Shown: in pieces, positions 4,680-6,060 of the stretch | How positions within the stretch are numbered: position 1 is the first letter of the stretch | Layout: each line of letters begins with the position of its first letter | Notes under the pieces: model-generated | What the model was told of the DNA's origin: nothing | What the model saw: only the letters and a program-made list of their open reading frames with translations | The model's database searches: none | Assembly: GCA_934351765.1 (NCBI GenBank) | Contig: CAKRJM010000129.1 | Coordinates: 1-6,060, forward strand | DNA: 6,060 bases | Source: an uncultured Lachnospiraceae bacterium | Lineage (GTDB): Bacteria > Bacillota > Clostridia > Lachnospirales > Lachnospiraceae | Direction: 5' to 3' | Made by a program: the position numbers and the translations under genes

Positions 4680-6060
4680 TTATTTTCTGAAGATCCCATA
4701 GCCACGGCCCGACTGATTGTTCAGGATCGTTTCCATATCATCATAAGTCACATCGGTATTGATCCCCGGATTATTGACAATCACCCTGCCATCCTCCGTA
4801 AGGCCTGCCAGTGTCACATAATGATACACACTGGCGTACCGCCCTCCATTGTCTCCCGGTTTCATGGACATGACAATCTTTGCGCCGCTTTCCAATGCTT
4901 CACGGATCTGTTTCCCGGAAAGAGAATCTACTCCTGTTTCTGCCTGCAAACCATAATCTGCCGCCGCAGCCGCACACATTTTTCCACCGTAAGACCCCTG
5001 CTCCCGGTTTCGATATGCGTCATCATCATACCGTGCCGCCACCTCCGCCGGTGTGATCCGCTGATTTTTGAAATAAGAAAGCACCATGGCAATGGCCGTC
5101 GGACAACAGGCATCACCAGACAAGGTTCCATTTCCGAACGGCTGACTGCCCCACTCCACTGCTCCCTGCTTATAAAACGGAACCGGAGATGAAAGCAGGC
5201 TCTCTTCCTGTCTGGTTTTCAGTGTCTGGTAGAATGTCTCCTCATCCATCGCCAGAAGTTCCTCACATTCCACCTGCTTTTCTTCTGTCCAGCCTGCCCA
5301 GTCCACAGGAATCGGCAGCGCACAGGCATCTGTCTGATACAGTTCCTCTCTGGAGCGCACCGATTCATTAATAGTAATCTTGTCATGCCCGAACAGAGAC
5401 GCCGCACCGTTATAGGAAATCACTTCCACAGCATTGCCATCCATTCCAAGCTGTCCTGCCACAGAAGCAGCATAAATCAGAAAGCCGGCAGCTGCCCCCT
5501 TTTGCCCATCAGAACCGGTGACCTGATAAGTAAAGGTTTCATTCCACAGATTATCTGCATACCACTGGCAGACAATTCGATTATAAAATGTATAACCGCG
5601 GAACACCGCTGTCATGGCAAGTACCTGACGCACCAGTGCACGTTCTCCTTCTGAGGATACGAAATTCTGCTGTTCTCTCGGAATCCCGGCCTGTTCCAGC
5701 TTTTCCGCCATAGATTCCCTGAAAGCTGTTTGCTTATCCTTAATATACTGTTCCAGTGCTTCCAGATCAGTCGTATTTTGAACACCGAGAAGACTGCCGG
5801 TTCCTGCCAACGGATCGATTTCCTTCGGCCCCACCAGCACAGTGGCATACGGTGACAGAGAAATCCCCTCTTTGTCGGCTTCCGCGGCTGAATCTGTCTG
5901 CTCTGTCTGAGGAATCTTCTGCTCTGCCGAATATACTATTTCATCCCCCGGCTTTGATATTGAATTCCGGCTCTGGATTTTCTTACCAGTCTCCAGAATT
6001 TCCAGGCTCCTCATTTCTGCTCCGGCGGCCTCTGTATTCCCAAACGGAACGGAACTGCAT
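4680..6060 (-). CDS. C39-like family 2 cysteine peptidase domain protein, probably exported (5' end outside window)
   Basis: The frame stays open to base 6060, so the N-terminus is missing; the ATG at 6012-6014 is internal or an alternative start. Numbering from that Met (444 residues), the C-terminal third resembles the Peptidase_C39_2 domain. It has VPFYKQ (278-283, Gln for the oxyanion hole), ACCPTAIAMVLSYF (302-315, C303 in the place of the usual GCGPT cysteine), YHYVTLAG (397-404, H398) and VIVNNP (411-416). Relatives usually have Asp at the third triad position; here it is Asn415, which papain-type enzymes also tolerate. Residues 1-60 are polar and low in complexity, and 80-275 match nothing I recognise. 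The codons upstream of the ATG read CSSVPFGNTEAAGAE, so the first visible Cys could be a lipobox cysteine or lie just after a signal peptide. That would fit a surface peptidase, but it cannot be tested here. The substrate is unknown. It ends 15 nt before tadA. Confidence 0.8.
   Translation of the reverse strand, partial: CSSVPFGNTEAAGAEMRSLEILETGKKIQSRNSISKPGDEIVYSAEQKIPQTEQTDSAAEADKEGISLSPYATVLVGPKEIDPLAGTGSLLGVQNTTDLEALEQYIKDKQTAFRESMAEKLEQAGIPREQQNFVSSEGERALVRQVLAMTAVFRGYTFYNRIVCQWYADNLWNETFTYQVTGSDGQKGAAAGFLIYAASVAGQLGMDGNAVEVISYNGAASLFGHDKITINESVRSREELYQTDACALPIPVDWAGWTEEKQVECEELLAMDEETFYQTLKTRQEESLLSSPVPFYKQGAVEWGSQPFGNGTLSGDACCPTAIAMVLSYFKNQRITPAEVAARYDDDAYRNREQGSYGGKMCAAAAADYGLQAETGVDSLSGKQIREALESGAKIVMSMKPGDNGGRYASVYHYVTLAGLTEDGRVIVNNPGINTDVTYDDMETILNNQSGRGYGIFRK

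Noticed and set aside
4500..5192. Plus-strand reading frame of 230 codons
   Set aside because: It lies antisense to tadA and the C39-like gene, both of which have clear family motifs, and its composition is not protein-like.
5400..5620. Degenerate NlpC/P60-like domain in the N-terminal half of the C39-like protein (GAAAGFLIYAASVAG resembling DCSGFVxYV)
   Set aside because: The nucleophile Cys is absent and no matching His motif follows; the likeness is limited to a short hydrophobic stretch.

Overview
The window looks like chromosomal core DNA of a Gram-positive clostridial bacterium, probably in or near Lachnospiraceae. This rests on strong AGGAGG-type ribosome binding sites, consensus-like sigma-A promoters, a Firmicutes-type large SRP RNA, and the tadA–SRP RNA–dnaX neighbourhood typical of Firmicutes. 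Taxonomy is inferred from these features and from family resemblance, not from a search.

Layout, left to right. 1-313 (minus): the first 104 codons of dnaX, the DNA polymerase III clamp-loader subunit, cut by the window edge. 314-489: a rho-independent terminator and a second GC-rich hairpin between pfkA and dnaX. 490-1587 (minus): pfkA-type 6-phosphofructokinase. 1588-1755: a compact divergent promoter region with a good promoter for each gene. 1756-3549 (plus): adenine deaminase. 3550-3807: five 14-15 bp tandem repeats with two further degenerate copies, then a strong terminator placed to serve both converging transcription units. About 3808-4076 (minus): large SRP RNA (ffs/scr) with its own near-perfect promoter at 4101-4129. 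4173-4664 (minus): tadA, the tRNA adenosine deaminase, whose 3' end is duplicated in tandem. 4680-6060 (minus): a C39-like cysteine peptidase domain protein, open past the window edge, 15 nt upstream of tadA and probably co-transcribed with it.

How the genes relate. tadA (wobble inosine), SRP RNA (membrane targeting) and dnaX (replication) form the housekeeping backbone on the minus strand. In Bacillus subtilis the same three genes are adjacent. Here a two-gene metabolic module, divergent pfkA and ade, lies between the SRP RNA and dnaX. ade feeds hypoxanthine into purine salvage and pfkA is the committing step of glycolysis. A weak cre-like sequence lies exactly between their -35 boxes.

I found no new defence system, mobile element or CRISPR array. 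The most interesting items are at the RNA and small-repeat level: compensatory base changes in the SRP RNA binding hairpin, a possible leader-trailer processing stem in its precursor, the tandem duplication of the tadA 3' end against the SRP promoter, and the 15-bp array behind ade.
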